Shown: positions 33,370-45,574, counted from the first letter of the stretch. The stretch: DNA of 64,000 nucleotides from Petunia secreta (GCA_029990175.1 JARKIP010000017.1:12914001-12978000); one strand, 5' to 3'. Program-made: numbers and translations. Notes: generated by a model not told the origin, from the sequence alone.

Positions 33370-34744
33370 TGATCCACGCTCTACACAATTAATAGTGAAG
33401 GGCGGTCGTCAAAGTATAATACCCGATGTGAGTCGGGGTCGATTTCCCAAGGGAACTAGCACGTCAAGTGAGAGAGTTGCAAATAGATATTCAATTGAGG
33501 TTTAGTATTGAGTCCTAGAAGTATGATTTGTTTGATGAAAATTATGATTAATTCTAAAGTGTAAGCAATTAAACAAATAAGTTGTTCGATATTACTAGAC
33601 TAGGGGTGCAACCAACTAATAGTGATTTCCAACCAACAGGTGTCTTTACTTCACTTTCCCAACACAAGTATAATTATGGTCGAGCATTCCGATCGTAATC
33701 TCTAGAATCCTTCCGGCCTAGGAGAGATCTTTCACAACCCGCTCGTCAAAGCCTTAGTTGAATGTTTGAAGCACTACTCAATGACCCGAGGAAAGGAGAC
33801 CTCTTCCGAGCGTAACTCCGCCAACTCCACTATTCTACACTAGTTAATCTCTTCCGAGTCTTTAACTAGCAATGTAGACAAGAAATCCCAAATATCATGG
33901 ATTTTGGGATTTTGATGTTATTGTAATGGGGAGTTGGATAATTGTTATTTTTGTTATGGTTAGTGAAATAGAACAACACCCATTAATTTTCTATCACAAT
34001 AGCATAATTACACCCCTAGTTATGAGTTTAACTACTCATAACTAGGGTTTGAATCATAGTAATAAAGATGTAATGAAAAGATGAAATCATGTTGGACATA
34101 AGATTGAATTGATATATTGAATCAAGATTCAAAGTTACAAGATTAGAAGCTTACAAAATGATGTTAAGTCTCCTACTTGGCTCCCAAAATCGTCCAAAAT
34201 ATAGAGTAAAATGTAGTGTAAGTGTTTTGTAATAAAAGTCTAACTTTCCTATTTATACTCCTAAGAAAATTACACAAAAATTTTCTTTCGTCCCAATGGT
34301 GCTGACCGCACAATATTGTGCTGGCTGATTGTGCTGGCCGTACAATTCCTTGAAGACTTGAAGTAGTTGCTGCTTGTTTTTGTATTATTGTGCTAAGCAT
34401 TGTGCTGACCGCACAATATTGTGCTGACCAATTGTGCTGACCGCACAATATTGTGCTGACCACGCAATTGGGTCTTTTTCAGCATTGTGCTAAGCATGCT
34501 ATCGTACAATATTGTGCTGAGCCGCACAAGTCCTTGAAAACTTGTTCCATTTCGCACGACTCCAACTTCGACTCGACTCGGCCTTCTTTTGTGTTCTTTC
34601 CGCTCAGTTTCTGGCCTCGAGCGTTTAAACTAAGTAGGACCTGGAATCACGCAACATTACATAAGAATTGGTCGTGAAATTAGCTTAAAAACACACAAAG
34701 TCTTATAAAGGAAGGCTCAAAGTCGGTAAAATGCCGACTTATCA
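33370..34744 (-). repeat. 5' LTR of element D
   Basis: 1375 bp. Read on the minus strand it runs from TGATAAGTCGGCA to GCGTGGATCA. TATAAATA is at 34250-34257, preceded upstream by a palindrome cluster. Confidence 0.82.
34250..34520 (-). promoter_or_regulatory. LTR promoter of D: TATA box and GCACAATATTGTGC repeats
   Basis: The 14-bp palindrome GCACAATATTGTGC occurs at 34308-34321, 34411-34424 and 34443-34456, and as a near copy at 34504-34517. Half-sites TTGTGCTGACC lie between them at spacings of about 12-13 and 19 bp. The cluster starts about 50 bp upstream of the TATA box in element orientation. Confidence 0.65.
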
Positions 34745-34964
34745 AGTTAATGGAAACTTACCAGCTCTTAGAAGGTTTCCTTCTCTTAGGAAATTTACGG
34801 TTTTTCATTCCTCCTCTTCATTATCCGGATCCTGAGCATTAATGGAATTAGTTAGAGCAATAGACGAATTAATTTCTTTCGGACAAACTTCACCTTTTGC
34901 AGCTGTATGTGGGCATATTAAATTTTTGTGTCCCAACCAACCACATTGTTGACATATAGGAGAT

Positions 34965-35290
34965 GTTTGGTTTGATGTATTGGCTAACTAATACATGGAT
35001 AAAGAGTTAATACCTTGTTTGGTTACAAAAAGCACATGAGGTATAACTAATACATAGTTAAGTTTATACCTCAAATGGGGTACTATTGAATCCCTAGGAC
35101 ACCATGGTATTATTAATACCATGTCTCACAATACATTGATTAAGTAATATTGTGCCTATCCATTTTTTAATATAATGAACCAAACACTGGATAAAATTTA
35201 ATCCCTGCATTACAAATCCCTGCATTACTAATCCCTGTATTATTAATCCATGTATTATAATCCCTGTATAACTAGTGCATCAAACCAAAC
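34965..35290. mobile_element. MITE with GTTTGGTTTGATG terminal repeats
   Basis: The left end GTTTGGTTTGATGTATT and the inverted right end GTTTGGTTTGATGCACT match well. The interior is built of CCTGTATTA / TAATACATG words. It lies inside the LINE remnant. No certain target duplication. Confidence 0.7.
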
Positions 35291-35669
35291 GACCCGATAA
35301 TGTCTTCGCCCTCTTGGATTATTAATTGTTTATGTTGTCCAACCTGAATGCAAGTTTTAGTTGGAATTTTCAGTGGAACTTCTAAACTGATACAAGCATA
35401 ACGATAACAACCCCTTAAAGGTTGAAGATGTACAAGTGTCAATTTTAATAAGTCGTCCTATTGTATTACCAATTCTTGTTAATATTTTCATATCATAAAA
35501 TTCCGTAGGTAGTTCCGGAAGACGGGCCCAAATAGCTGAGAATGTAATTTTTGCGGCTGAAGCTATAAAATTTGGTTCCCATCTTTTAACGGAAAGGAAT
35601 AAACTATTAATGAACCAGGGGCCATTTTGGAGTTCTTTTATAAATTTTCCTCCTTTAGAAATTTAACTA

Positions 35670-35892
35670 TGTACTCACTCTGTCCCATTTTAGTTGTCGC
35701 TTTAGGCTTATGCACGCCCATTAAGAAATCAATAAATAGGGTATGTCTTTTACAATTTTACCCTTAATAAATGAAACTGGATTGACTTTTCTAGGAAATA
35801 CTCCTTTATTAAATATGGGCATAGTTGGAAAGAATTGGTAATTATTGTCTTGAAATGCTAAAGCGACAACTAATTTGGGACAAATGAAACAT
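35670..35892. mobile_element. MITE, CTCTGTCCCATTTTAG type
   Basis: The left TGTCCCATTTTAGTTGTCGC pairs with the inverted right TTGTCCCAAATTAGTTGTCGC about 220 bp away. A second right-end-like copy at 36318-36352 (CTAAAATGGACAGAGGGAGTA) suggests a nested or duplicated MITE. Confidence 0.55.
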
Positions 35893-36870
35893 GGTTTTTA
35901 GGATTAGAATAGATTCATACTCAACATGACAATGATGAAAATATCTTTATGAAATTTCTCGAAATCTTTGAATGAATCTTCATTTTGGACAGTTCTTAAA
36001 CAGACGTGTGGGAATGAAGCTACTACTATCTTTTTTTATGTTTAGCATCAGCCATACCTTTTTCGAAGGCCCAAGTACTTTTTTGTTTGATAAAAATGAT
36101 TGATTTAGATTTGAAATTCCTCTTTACCAAGGGAAGAGAGCGTGGATCAGGTGTCCTCTTGAATGTTCCAAACCACCATCTTGAACTTCCAGCATTTGCT
36201 TCAGACAGAAAGTTTGGGAGTCAAAGTGTGCCCTCATGAGGCAGGGAAAAAACTTCAAAATGTGTCTTTTACGTAACTTGGATAGCTGAGTGGTCAATCC
36301 TGCACCAATCGTTGATGAGTTGTCTCGCTCGAACTAAAATGGACAGAGGGAGTAGAAATCAACCCCTAAGTCAATTAGTGTAAAAGTTTCTATAGGTTTC
36401 CCCAATTGTGATATTTTAGATTTTAGGTATTGGTGGCTTATTCTTTTGCCGAATAATTTAATAATTATTGAAAATTTTCATTGGTGGTAAAGCCGTTCCA
36501 TGTCAGAGATGGAAGAATTGATGAAATTTTCAGTATCAGGGAGATCTACTACTTTGTCAATGTTGCCCATGTATGAGTCACTTGTTTGAGTAGAAATTTT
36601 TTGTTGCATGGGCACTGTGGATTGTACTTTCTCAACAGAATAGGGTTTAGTAGTGTGTGTAACAATTTTATCTGGGGGCTTTTGTGGGATTTGTTCTGAT
36701 GAAGTCTCAAATTTGTCATGAATTTCCATGATCGGAAGGAGGTAGAAGAGAGGTTGTTTCTTGAAGTTAGAGAGATGTTAGAGGTTACTACAATTTGATT
36801 TGGTATAAGAGTTATATCAAAATGGGCTACCCAATGATCATATCCAAAAAAATTAAAATTCTTCATAATC

Positions 36871-37633
36871 TTCCTAATCCACCGATCCCATTTTTCACTG
36901 CAAGAAGTTCTTGAAGATTGAATGATAGTGTTACTAATCTTTTTTACACATGATTAGTAGACTAATCATTTTAACATGGTTCTTAAATCCTGTATTGAAG
37001 TTCATAAATTTCTATCTTTAATTCTATCATTTATTTTTATTTTTTAAAAAAAAATTAGTTGATGCACATTTCTTTTAGTTTATTGTGTTCTTGATTAACA
37101 TTTGCCTTTATCACTTCCCAACTCTCGAATGACGGAAAAAATTTTAGAGATAAAAGCTGGTGTTTTATATAATCTTGCTTACAAATATTTATTAATAAAA
37201 TAACTTCTATTTTAGATATGTTGTCATTTTACATGGTCACTTGAAAGTGGAAGCAAAGCCAGCCGTAAATTTCAAAAAGCATTTTAAACGTTCTGCATAT
37301 ACAGCTTGTGAAAGGCTTTAGAGTACATACATTCCACACACGAGTTTTGGCGAGTCTGTTGAATATAGTTTCAAAATTGCTCTCAGAAATACCAGGTTAA
37401 TGCAGACCAAATATAATACCAACGTCCAAAACAGTTATATATTTAACACCAAAAAAAAAAAAAGAACTTCTAGAAACATGATGAACAGCTATCGATGTGA
37501 ACTACATCAAGATGCCACAAAAAACCTACCGATGAACCCTTTCTTGCCCATTCTCAAAAGTCACATTAGCCAGATCAGAAAATGCAGTTTTGCCTCCACG
37601 ATCACAAATTTACAAGGATCTATTGGCACCAAC
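36871..37633. other. AT-rich spacer, probably including the WD40 gene 3' UTR
   Basis: No coding signal. The part next to 37634 should be the 3' untranslated region of the minus-strand WD40 gene; no certain poly(A) site was identified. Confidence 0.45.
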
Positions 37634-40600
37634 TTAAGATGCCATCCAGATATATATCTGCCCACCGCTTGTAGCCCCTGCTAGCATTCCAACGTTGTCT
37701 TGGTGTGCGGCAAAGCGGCATGGAATAGCAGTCATGTGTTCGCTTCGTAAGGTACAATCAAGTTTCTTGTCAACTACTGAGATGACATCAACTCCCCTTT
37801 GCATATTGCCGATGTAGATGTAGGAATCATCCCAACCCCATATTCCTCTGCATTAGCAAATGAACATAGAAAACCATGCTCTCAGTCTATGGTGTCCAAG
37901 CGTGCATATATGAGAAGTCGCAAAATGGAACATACCAGAATCTACTCATTTCTGAATAAGACTAGATTAAACGTTATCCCCTTGGATTCCCAATGAAAAT
38001 GTCTAGAAGAATCCAACACATGAAGATTATATGGGTAAGACTAACACAATTACTAACATTTATACGAAATAGAAGTACCTTATACTACTTAAAAGTATGA
38101 AGAGATGGTAACAAGAGAAGTTAAGGCAAAACATAGATGAGGAGCACTTGAGCCAGGGATCCGAGCAGCCTCTTCTTCAAACTACTTATGGGTTCCCCTC
38201 TCACTTCCCCCTTACCAATTACCAATATCCCAAAAGGAAAAAAACAAGAAAGCATGAACAAAAGATCAGTAGTAAAGACCAAAAGAAGCCCTAATTGCCA
38301 TTGGTCATAGGTAGAAAATTTTGTAACTAGCTCTGTAGCAGTAGACAAAAAGAAAAATCCACTCAAGCATGCAGTCAAATACCAAGAAGAAAACATCAGG
38401 AGAAAAGACAAAAGTCACTTATGAGAAAAATATTTGCTCTCAGGCTTGCATTCAAATACTCAATTCAGAAATATACATAGTCAAGCTATAACATGTTATA
38501 GAAGCACAATCAAATACCATGCCTTTAACTAAAACTCAGGAAACATATATTTGTTTTCTAATTTATGACGGCGGTGTCAGGGCTAACTTGCATGCACCTC
38601 GACTATGCCATCGGATACCTGCTACTTACTTAACTCTGCCCACCAAGCTTAGGCAGATGGAAAGAACTTACCTTGTGTTTATTGCCTCTAGTTGAGATTT
38701 GTACCTAAAATCTCATGGTTTTTCTCAACTTCATTGACTGACCACTAAGCCACACCTTTGGGCACAAGAAATAATTACTTGTTTATAGAGTTGGAAGTAA
38801 AGAGTGTGCTTTCATCAGTTCACCAAGTTCAGGACATCTGTTGCTTATTTTTTGTCCACTAAAAGATACTGTAATTCGTATTTACATTCAGCTGTAGCAA
38901 AGAGTACAGGTAGAATCAGGACGTACAAAGGACTCTGATGCCTATCCAAGTTAGACTCAAGGTATTACCTCCAAAAGGAAATATAAGCTTGTACTAAACT
39001 CCATAACTAGATGCTCAAAGGCGAAAAGCTTAGATAGTAGAATAAATTTATCTTTATTTCACGTCACAGTTAGAAGAGAAACAAGAAGAACCATGAATGA
39101 AAGCTTCTGCACTTGCAAAATAAAAACTATCATAACATTAAGTGCTCAGAGAAGATGGTGATGAAATTCATATGGTAGAAGAAAAAGTTAAAATTCGTGA
39201 TTAAGGGACTGGCTATACCTGAATGAGGAAATCCATCTGTTTGTGTGGTTATAGTGGGAGATCATAGATGTATCTTCATAATTAGAACCACTTAACAAAC
39301 CAACTTTATCATCAATACTGCATAAACCAAAATTAAAAGAAAAAAAAGTTAGCCATGATCTGCTGCAGAGCAATTAAAAATTAAAACACATAACTTTACT
39401 ATTTTCCAAGAATAAGGGGAAAAAAATTAATAATTAAGACATTGAATACTAAGCTTTCAATTTTCTCACACAATCCACAATATAATTTCAAAGAAGGGCA
39501 TAGAGTAAATACCTCGTTGTAGCAACAAATCTTCCAGAAGGTGAAAAATAAGCCGAGTGCACAGCTCTTTTGTGCAAGACAATTCGCAATGATTTTGGTC
39601 TGTGTGCACTAACTTTTCTCAAATCCCAAATGCATGCAGTACCATCTGTAGAACTTGTTGCCATAATATTAGCATTTTCTGAGGTAAAGTCTATCGTGTT
39701 AATCCTTTCATCATGCAACTTCCATGATGCTGGAGATTTTGCTGCTCTGAGATCCCAAATACCAAGTACCCCATCGCGTTCGCCATAATATATGGACTTC
39801 GTATCGTGGGGCCGCTGTGATAAGGAAAATATGGGATGCTCGCTCGCATATACCAAATCAAACATTTCCTTTTCAATGTCCATCATCCTGATAAATCCAT
39901 CATAGCATGAAGTGAACATCTGCAAAAGAAAAAGCAAGTTCAAAACATATACATCTATCGGTTCTTCCTTAAAACAGTTCATCCAGATCAGAAATACTGA
40001 TAAACCAAAGCTCCTATTAATCGAGAATCTTTCCACATTTTTCCTCCAAAAGGGTATTGATAAGAAGTCCTGCCTAGCATAATGCAACTGCTGAATGCAA
40101 GACAGCAAGAGAGAACTTACAATACCCATATAAACACAAGCAACAACCGCAGCAAAATGCATTAGTGCATCATCATCGCATAGCAGCATAAACTTGAAGA
40201 GGTAATAAACACAGTTTAAACACCTAAGTAATTTTTGAAGTCTGTTTGCAAAGCATGAATGCATATTACTAGATCAATTGTTTCAAGTTTTTCAAATCAT
40301 TTGAAACAGGTTAGGATTGTTGAGACTTGTGTTTCAAAATTTCCACCAAAATACTTTGGCCAAGCCATAAAGAAAAGCGAATATAAGAAGCAAAGGTACA
40401 TCTTTTCGAGCACATATGTTCTAATTGCTGTATTCGGAAAGAAATGGCCATCTAAGTTAGAATCTACAAGACAAGTAGGAGTTTATACTCTTGAAACAAA
40501 ACTTAACCATACCTTTGACACAGAAAAAGGGTGCACAACTATCCCTGAAACAGGACCCGAATGAGCATGATACAAGTAGATGCCATCTCCATCCTCTTGT

Positions 40601-41995
40601 GGAGCATCAAGATTCCAGAAACCTATATTGCCGAATTTGTTCCCTACAGCAATGATTCGGGCATTGTTGGTGGGGAAAAACTTCACATTCAATATTCTTC
40701 CTGGCACAACCCGTGCTATGTTGTCCGGTTCCAATCTCAGTGATTCCAAATTAACTGTACCAGAAGCCTTTCTGTTCCCTTTCCGCTCACCTAAAACAGA
40801 ATTTTCATCAACCCCTTCAATTGCATCGTCGATCTTCCCAGAGAAACCCTTAATTGTTTGAATAAATTTTTGATTTGAAACATCAACGTCGCCACAATAT
40901 GCATCACGCAAACTTATGGGCATAGGTTCTCTAGGTGACTTTCTGGCAGTGGGTTGTGAGTTCTTGTTAGGTGTTGTCCTAGTTGGAAGATCATCGAAAT
41001 CATCTTTTATCCCACCAACTGTAGAAGAATCAGGGGGCATACCTTGAGCCCTGAGAGACCGTCGCAGCACAACTGGTGAATTAGACCTCTGTTTCTTCTG
41101 TGGACTTGCCTGATATGATTTGCTATGAGCTCTGCCATGTCAAACAAATGCCTAATTTAGTTGCACATAAAATGCATTGGAACAACTATAGCCTATAGAC
41201 AACACTAAGAGATAATAGGAACAGACATGAGTATCGTATTCCTACATTAATCAAGCTTAATTTCCAGATCCACCTTTCAATTATCGATGGTAATTGATTT
41301 TGTATTTTACAAATAAGAAGTTAGAAAATAAACCCGAACAATAAAAGTTGGAAACTTTATCGTTTCATAATGCAAACTTCTATCTAAAGAAATTAACTCG
41401 GAAAGATACAACCTTTTGAGACAAGATAGTGTAATGATTGACACCATCCTACGCCTAAGTAGTGTCGGAATAGTTTATAAATATTGAGAATATTAAATTG
41501 AACAGACAAACCCAAACCTCTTCATGAAAGAGCGTGACTTTTCTGAAAAGTAACTTGTCAAGTTGTATAAATACGAGGAGTACGTTGGAGTAGTTTAAGC
41601 AAATTTGCAGGGTATCTTGGAAGGGAATTGCTTATAACCCGTATCTGTTATCTTTCATACCTCAAAGTCATCCTTGTACAATTCTGTTGTTCCATATCCT
41701 ATTTTTCTAACAAGTAGGAGTATTACATATACAAGTTGACAAACTTTTACTCTCAATTTCAAATAGGTAACTCGAACCTCAACTAAAAGGATATTGAAGC
41801 GAAACTGAAATAAGTTACAGTAGAGAGGAAGAGAAAGCAAAAGGGGGGGGGGGGGGGGGCGCACCTTGGACGCTTGGTGACAACGGAAAGTTGAGAAAGT
41901 GTAGACTGAATCTTAAGGGAAGCAAGCATTTGTTCGTTGCGCTTTATATTCTCCAGCCTCCGTCGCTCGTAATCCGTCATTTTCTCCGGCGCCAT
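37634..41995 (-). CDS. WD40-repeat protein, WDR76/CMR1-like, five exons
   Basis: Five exons with GT-AG junctions: 41995-41865, 41131-40513, 39919-39513, 39317-39219 and 37847-37634, totalling 1470 bp, 489 residues, all phases consistent. The start is MAPEKMTDYERRR, matching conserved N-termini of WDR76-type proteins. Residues 40-150 are basic and disordered; then WD40 blades follow: GNIGFWNLDAP, GVLGIWDLRAA, GTACIWDLRK, IWGWDDSYIYIG and GGQIYIWMAS. Yeast CMR1 and animal WDR76 are nuclear and associate with DNA-damage, chromatin and protein quality-control functions; the Arabidopsis relative DRS1 is linked to drought response. These roles are family knowledge. A 17-base G run sits at the exon 1 donor and a SINE in the last intron. 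The frame appears intact. Confidence 0.88.
38566..38770 (-). mobile_element. SINE, Au-type, in the last intron of the WD40 gene
   Basis: The minus strand has a tRNA-like head with box A TGGCTTAGTGGTCA and box B GGTACAAATCT (consensus GGTTCAAATCC), followed by body text ending in CCTGACACCGCC that I recognise from Au-like SINEs of Solanaceae and other plants. It was not compared with a database. Confidence 0.72.
41843..41859 (+). repeat. 17-base G homopolymer in the WD40 intron 1
   Basis: Lies just inside the exon 1 donor (6 bp from the GT), as a C run in the transcript. Confidence 0.95.
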
Positions 41996-42723
41996 ATTCT
42001 CTCTCTCTCTCTCAAATGGGTTGGATATTCAACAATTGGGAAAGTTACCGACTTCATATTAATTTTATATATTTAAAGATTAAAATGAACGGTGTGATTT
42101 GCGCGGGAGATGTATCATGGCGGGAAATAATCTCGATACCTACGTGGTGCATTTCTTCCCACCAATTTCTGCCATGATTCCCAAAGTAGGAGCTACATAC
42201 CAAAATTCAACTTTTATTACATAGTATAATATTTGCTATATTCCTAAATATTAAGTTGGTGCCCTTGATACTAGCTGTTTGGTTCGTATTTCGTTAATTA
42301 ACAATTTGGGAATTAGTTACGTAGAAATTAATAATGCGGAGCTTTTGATGTAATTTTTTGTTGTTACATATTTAGTTTGATATATTATAATACAATGTAT
42401 AATTTCAAATACTTGTTTGCTTTTTATGCTAAATAAAATTTTCTTAGTAAGGAGGTTCAAAAATATTAAATAAAATAAATGAAGTTTGTGGCACTTAATA
42501 ACAACCCTATTTACCAACTGAGCAATCTTTATACTTTGCTCAACGACATTCAAGTATTTTTGTCATATTTTCTTTTTTTAATAAAATATACATATAAATT
42601 ACTAAAAATATTTTTCAATGGGTTTCAAGTGACCCCCTTGCTCCCACGTGGGTCATTCCTTACTAATATAAGGGTCAGTTTGGTCTTATCATTTTGATAC
42701 ATGTTTTAATAATTCATGTTTCT
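41996..42723. other. WD40 gene upstream region and AT-rich intergenic DNA
   Basis: A CT microsatellite-like stretch TCTCTCTCTCTC (about 41998-42011) lies right at the start codon's 5' side, a common plant promoter or 5' UTR feature. A core promoter could not be assigned with confidence. Confidence 0.45.
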
Positions 42724-43062
42724 AAATTTGATAAGGGGCAAAATAGGCGGAAGCAACACACGATACGAAAATGCGAAAACGATAAAGATAACGATAAAAA
42801 CGAGACGAGACTCGAACGATTACCTAAGTAGCAACGAGGAACTTGTCTCGCTACACCTCGGGGAATGTCAAGGAATCACCTACGCTATGCAACTATCCTC
42901 AAGAGATACTCGACCCTTGCAAATAGAATAATCAAAGATGGATGAAGTTCAAATTGGATTCCACCAATTGAATTCAAGTTCCCAACAAGGGTTCAAATGA
43001 GAGCATAGCTCAAGTTTCATCAATATTCAAGATTGTGTAATGAATGAAATGGCTAAGTGTTC

Positions 43063-43332
43063 TATTTATAGAACTTTCTAAGACTAAAGTGAAATGACTA
43101 AAATAGCCCTCAACTAAGTTAAAACATTATACAACACTTGAGGGCAAAATAGGAAGTTCACTACAAAAATCAAGTCTTCAGCGTAGTGGGGCGGAGCGCC
43201 CAAAAAGGGGGCGGAGCGCCTTAGTTTTGGCAATTCTTGGGCAGCCCAGTGGGGTGGGCGGAGCGCCCCAAATGGAGGCGGAGCGCCTAGTCTTCAAGTG
43301 AACTAGGCGGGGCGCGCAGTTGGGTGGGCGGA
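43063..43332 (-). promoter_or_regulatory. U3 palindromes and TATA box of the outer solo LTR
   Basis: GGCGGAGCGCC at 43190-43200, 43210-43220, 43257-43267 and 43277-43287: two pairs, each exactly 20 bp apart. After the inserted LTR the array continues with GGCGGACCGCC at 44170-44180 and 44191-44201 (21 bp apart). TATAAATA is read on the minus strand at 43063-43070. Confidence 0.65.
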
Positions 43333-44141
43333 TGATGCCGGGCAAATTGGCCTAAACGACAACCATCAAGAACCAAGCTTGAAGAGCACAAAGGTTGCAA
43401 GTCAAGGGCTCCGGAAACGTCTTGAAGATCATGCATTGGAGCGCCGTGGAAGGAGGAGCACATAGGCACCAAAGGAGAGGCTCGGGGGACACATTTTGAG
43501 CCATTCCAAGAACCCCCAGGAAGGGGCGGACCGCCTACTCAAAGGGGCGGACCGCCTAGTTGATTGCAAGCCTCTGGACTTTGGGGCGCCTGAAAAAGGG
43601 GCGGACCACCCACTTTTTAGGCTGGGGCGCCTACTTCAGCAGGTGGGGCGCCTACTCCCCTCTATTCAGCACCAGGCGGGGCGCCTAGTTCCGGAATGTT
43701 TCAAGACTTGTTTTTGTGGTGTAATTCCTATATTGCCCTTAAGTGGCTTGTATGTCTTGACCCAACCCATGGGCATTTTAGTCATTTCACATTGTCTTAG
43801 GAAAGACTATAAATAGGAACCTTAGCCATTTTCATTCATTAGTTTAGATTGCATGAACAATAGAAAGAAGAGAGAACATTGAAGAGGCCGAGCCCTTCGA
43901 GGTTTGAAGCCCGAGGCTTCGATTATCTATGTACTTGGAACCTATGGGGATCGACACCTAGTTGGATCCATTGTAAGGTTCAAGTTTCCCTTTCTCCCTC
44001 TTGAATTCAATCCACGTAATTGAATTGAATTCGTTTCTTTCTCCTAATTTCTTGCCTTCCTAGTCTCGAATTCTTGTTATCTTTTATCGCTTCCGCATTG
44101 TTTGTATCGTGTTTAGCTTCCGCTCATTTTTCCCTGCATCA
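43333..44141 (+). repeat. Solo LTR (inner), element B-like, nested in the outer LTR
   Basis: 809 bp from TGATGCCGGGC to CTGCATCA with the target duplication GCGGA at 43328-43332 and 44142-44146. It aligns with the LTRs of element B along most of its length (GGCCTAAACGACAACCATC; GATCGACACCTAG; CTTGCCTTCCTAGTCT), but its palindromes are GGCGGACCGCC rather than CGCGATCGCG. No internal sequence remains. Confidence 0.93.
43525..43815 (+). promoter_or_regulatory. U3 palindromes and TATA box of the inner solo LTR
   Basis: GGCGGACCGCC at 43525-43535 and 43546-43556 (21 bp apart); a further pair GGGGCGCC at 43624 and 43645 (21 bp); decayed copies between. TATAAATA is at 43808-43815. Confidence 0.65.
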
Positions 44142-44348
44142 GCGGAGCGCCTAGCTTGGGCAGCCTTTGGGCGGACCGCCTAGGGGTTTGGGCGGACCGC
44201 CTGAATCCCTGGGAGGTGCGCCTGAGAGCTTCTCCGCTTGTTGCTTCTCCGGATCGCTCCCAAAGCCCTCGGCTTCCCGTCCTTTGCATCCTTCACGCTT
44301 GGCACTCGTTGATTGGCATCTTAGCTCGATTTGCCCCGCATCAAAATT

Positions 44349-44640
44349 TCTCATCCTGTGCTTTATAAGATAGTACATAAGTTTCAGTGTAACTTATATA
44401 TGTATTATTTATATCGACAAGAAAAAAGATCTACCAAACATGAAATAAGCTTATTTAAGACAGATTTTTATGCGGGTATTATGATATGTGTTCTTTACAT
44501 AAATACTCATTGAACCCAAAATAACTACCATTATATATGGCTATTACTTATTTAATTACCAAATATGCATATAATTTATTTGCAATATATACCCGTTGGC
44601 TATTTCTTACATATTTTCATGCAAAAATTAAGGAAATACT
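44349..44640. other. AT-rich spacer
   Basis: No feature seen. Confidence 0.5.
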
Positions 44641-45574
44641 ATGAGCCTAAGCCTCCAATTTAAAAGACTGCAGAGGATGTTCGTCGGAGCCGGCGGTGCT
44701 TTAGGCCACCCACTGCCGGACTCTCCAACCCTGGACTCCTCCGAACAAGTTTACATATCTTCTCTTGCCCTCCTCAAAACACGGGAGAGCTGGGGTACCT
44801 ATGGAAGTGATGGGGTTGATGCTGGGGGAATTCGTGGATGAGTATATGGTGCGGGTTGTCGATGTGTTTGCAATGCCACAGAGTGGTATTGAAGTTAGTG
44901 TTGAAGCTGTTGATCATGTTTTCCAAACCAATATGCTCGACATGCTTAAGCAAATTGGCAGACCGTAGATGGTTGTCGGCTGGTATCATTCACATCCTGG
45001 GTTTGGCTGTTGGCTTTCTGGTGTTGACATTTATACTCAACAGAGTTTTGAAGCATTGAATCAGCGGGCGGTAGCTGTGGTGGAGGATCCAATTCAGAGT
45101 GTTAAAGAGAAGGTGGTAATTGATGTTTTTTGCTTGATCAATCCCCAGACTATGATGTTTGGCCAAGAGCCACGGCAGACAACATCAAATCTGGGACATC
45201 TGAACAAGCCATCTATCTAAGCATTGATCCATGGCTTGAACAAACGCTATTACTCAATTGCCGGAAACTATAAAAACAACAAACTTGAAGATGCTCCTGA
45301 ATCTTCACAAGAAAAAATGGACAGATGGCTTACATTGCAGCGTTTTGATGCCCATTCCAAAACTAACGAGCAGATAGTTCAGGAGATGTTAAGTCTCGCA
45401 ATCAAGTAAAACACAGCAGTATAGGGGGAGGACGAGTTGCCTCCAGAAAAGCTAGTTATTGCAAATGTGGGAAGGTAAGATGCGAAGAAGAATCTTGAAG
45501 AACATGTCTCGAACTTGATGTCTTCGAACATTATCCAGACATTGGGAACAATGATTGACACTGTTGTTTTATGA
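44641..45574 (+). pseudogene. RPN11: RPN11 (26S proteasome subunit) processed pseudogene
   Basis: Intron-free, nearly full-length similarity to RPN11/PSMD14: LQRMFVGAGGALGHP, then a frameshift near 44785, then FVDEYMVRVVDVFAMPQSG, the JAMM metalloprotease motif HSHPGFGCWLSGVD, TTSNLGHLNKPSI, RWLTLQRFDAHSKTNEQ, and a C-terminal NLMSSNIIQTLGTM. RPN11 is the Zn-dependent deubiquitinase of the proteasome lid. Here stop codons occur near 44966, 45218, 45407 and 45420 and reading shifts at least once, so it cannot make the enzyme. Lack of introns points to reverse transcription of mRNA by a LINE; a poly(A) tail was not clearly seen. Confidence 0.9.

Larger units (their letters stand above)
31108..34744 (-). 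mobile_element. Element D: 5' half of an Athila/Tat-like LTR element
   Basis: In minus-strand order: LTR (34744-33370), tRNA-Asp PBS, intact gag, then an abrupt end near 31108. No protease, pol, PPT or 3' LTR was found, and no target duplication could be recognised. The gag is still open over 707 codons, so the truncation may be recent or the gag preserved by chance. A 29-bp direct repeat sits at the break. Confidence 0.85.
34790..36870 (-). pseudogene. LINE (L1-type) ORF1 remnant, DUF4283 and zinc knuckle
   Basis: Minus-strand pieces in element order: an N-terminal segment around 36480-36870, a DUF4283-like core (GPWFINSLFLSVKRWEP, then IWARLPELPTEFYD) at about 35380-35660, and a CX2CX4HX4C knuckle ICQQCGWLGHKNLICP near 34900. 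These are typical of plant L1 ORF1 RNA-binding proteins. MITEs at 34965-35290 and 35670-35892 interrupt it, and stops are frequent. Confidence 0.7.
42729..44343 (-). repeat. Solo LTR (outer), related to element C, interrupted
   Basis: The plus-strand start is TGATAAGGGGCAAA and the end TTTGCCCCGCATCA, flanked by AAATT at 42724-42728 and 44344-44348. Minus-strand reading shows a TATA box (43063-43070), U3 palindromes, and an R/U5 end resembling the LTR of element C (TATCTCTTGAGGA against TGTCTCTTGAGGA). No internal region, so it arose by LTR recombination. It is split by a second solo LTR at 43333-44141. Confidence 0.9.

Noticed and set aside
39570..40861. Plus-strand frames opposite WD40 exons
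   Set aside because: The minus-strand gene has consistent exon phases and WD motifs; opposite frames are shadows.
43497..43816. Plus-strand frame of 106 codons in the inner solo LTR
   Set aside because: Lies across U3 palindromes and the TATA box; no motif; explained by GC-rich sequence.
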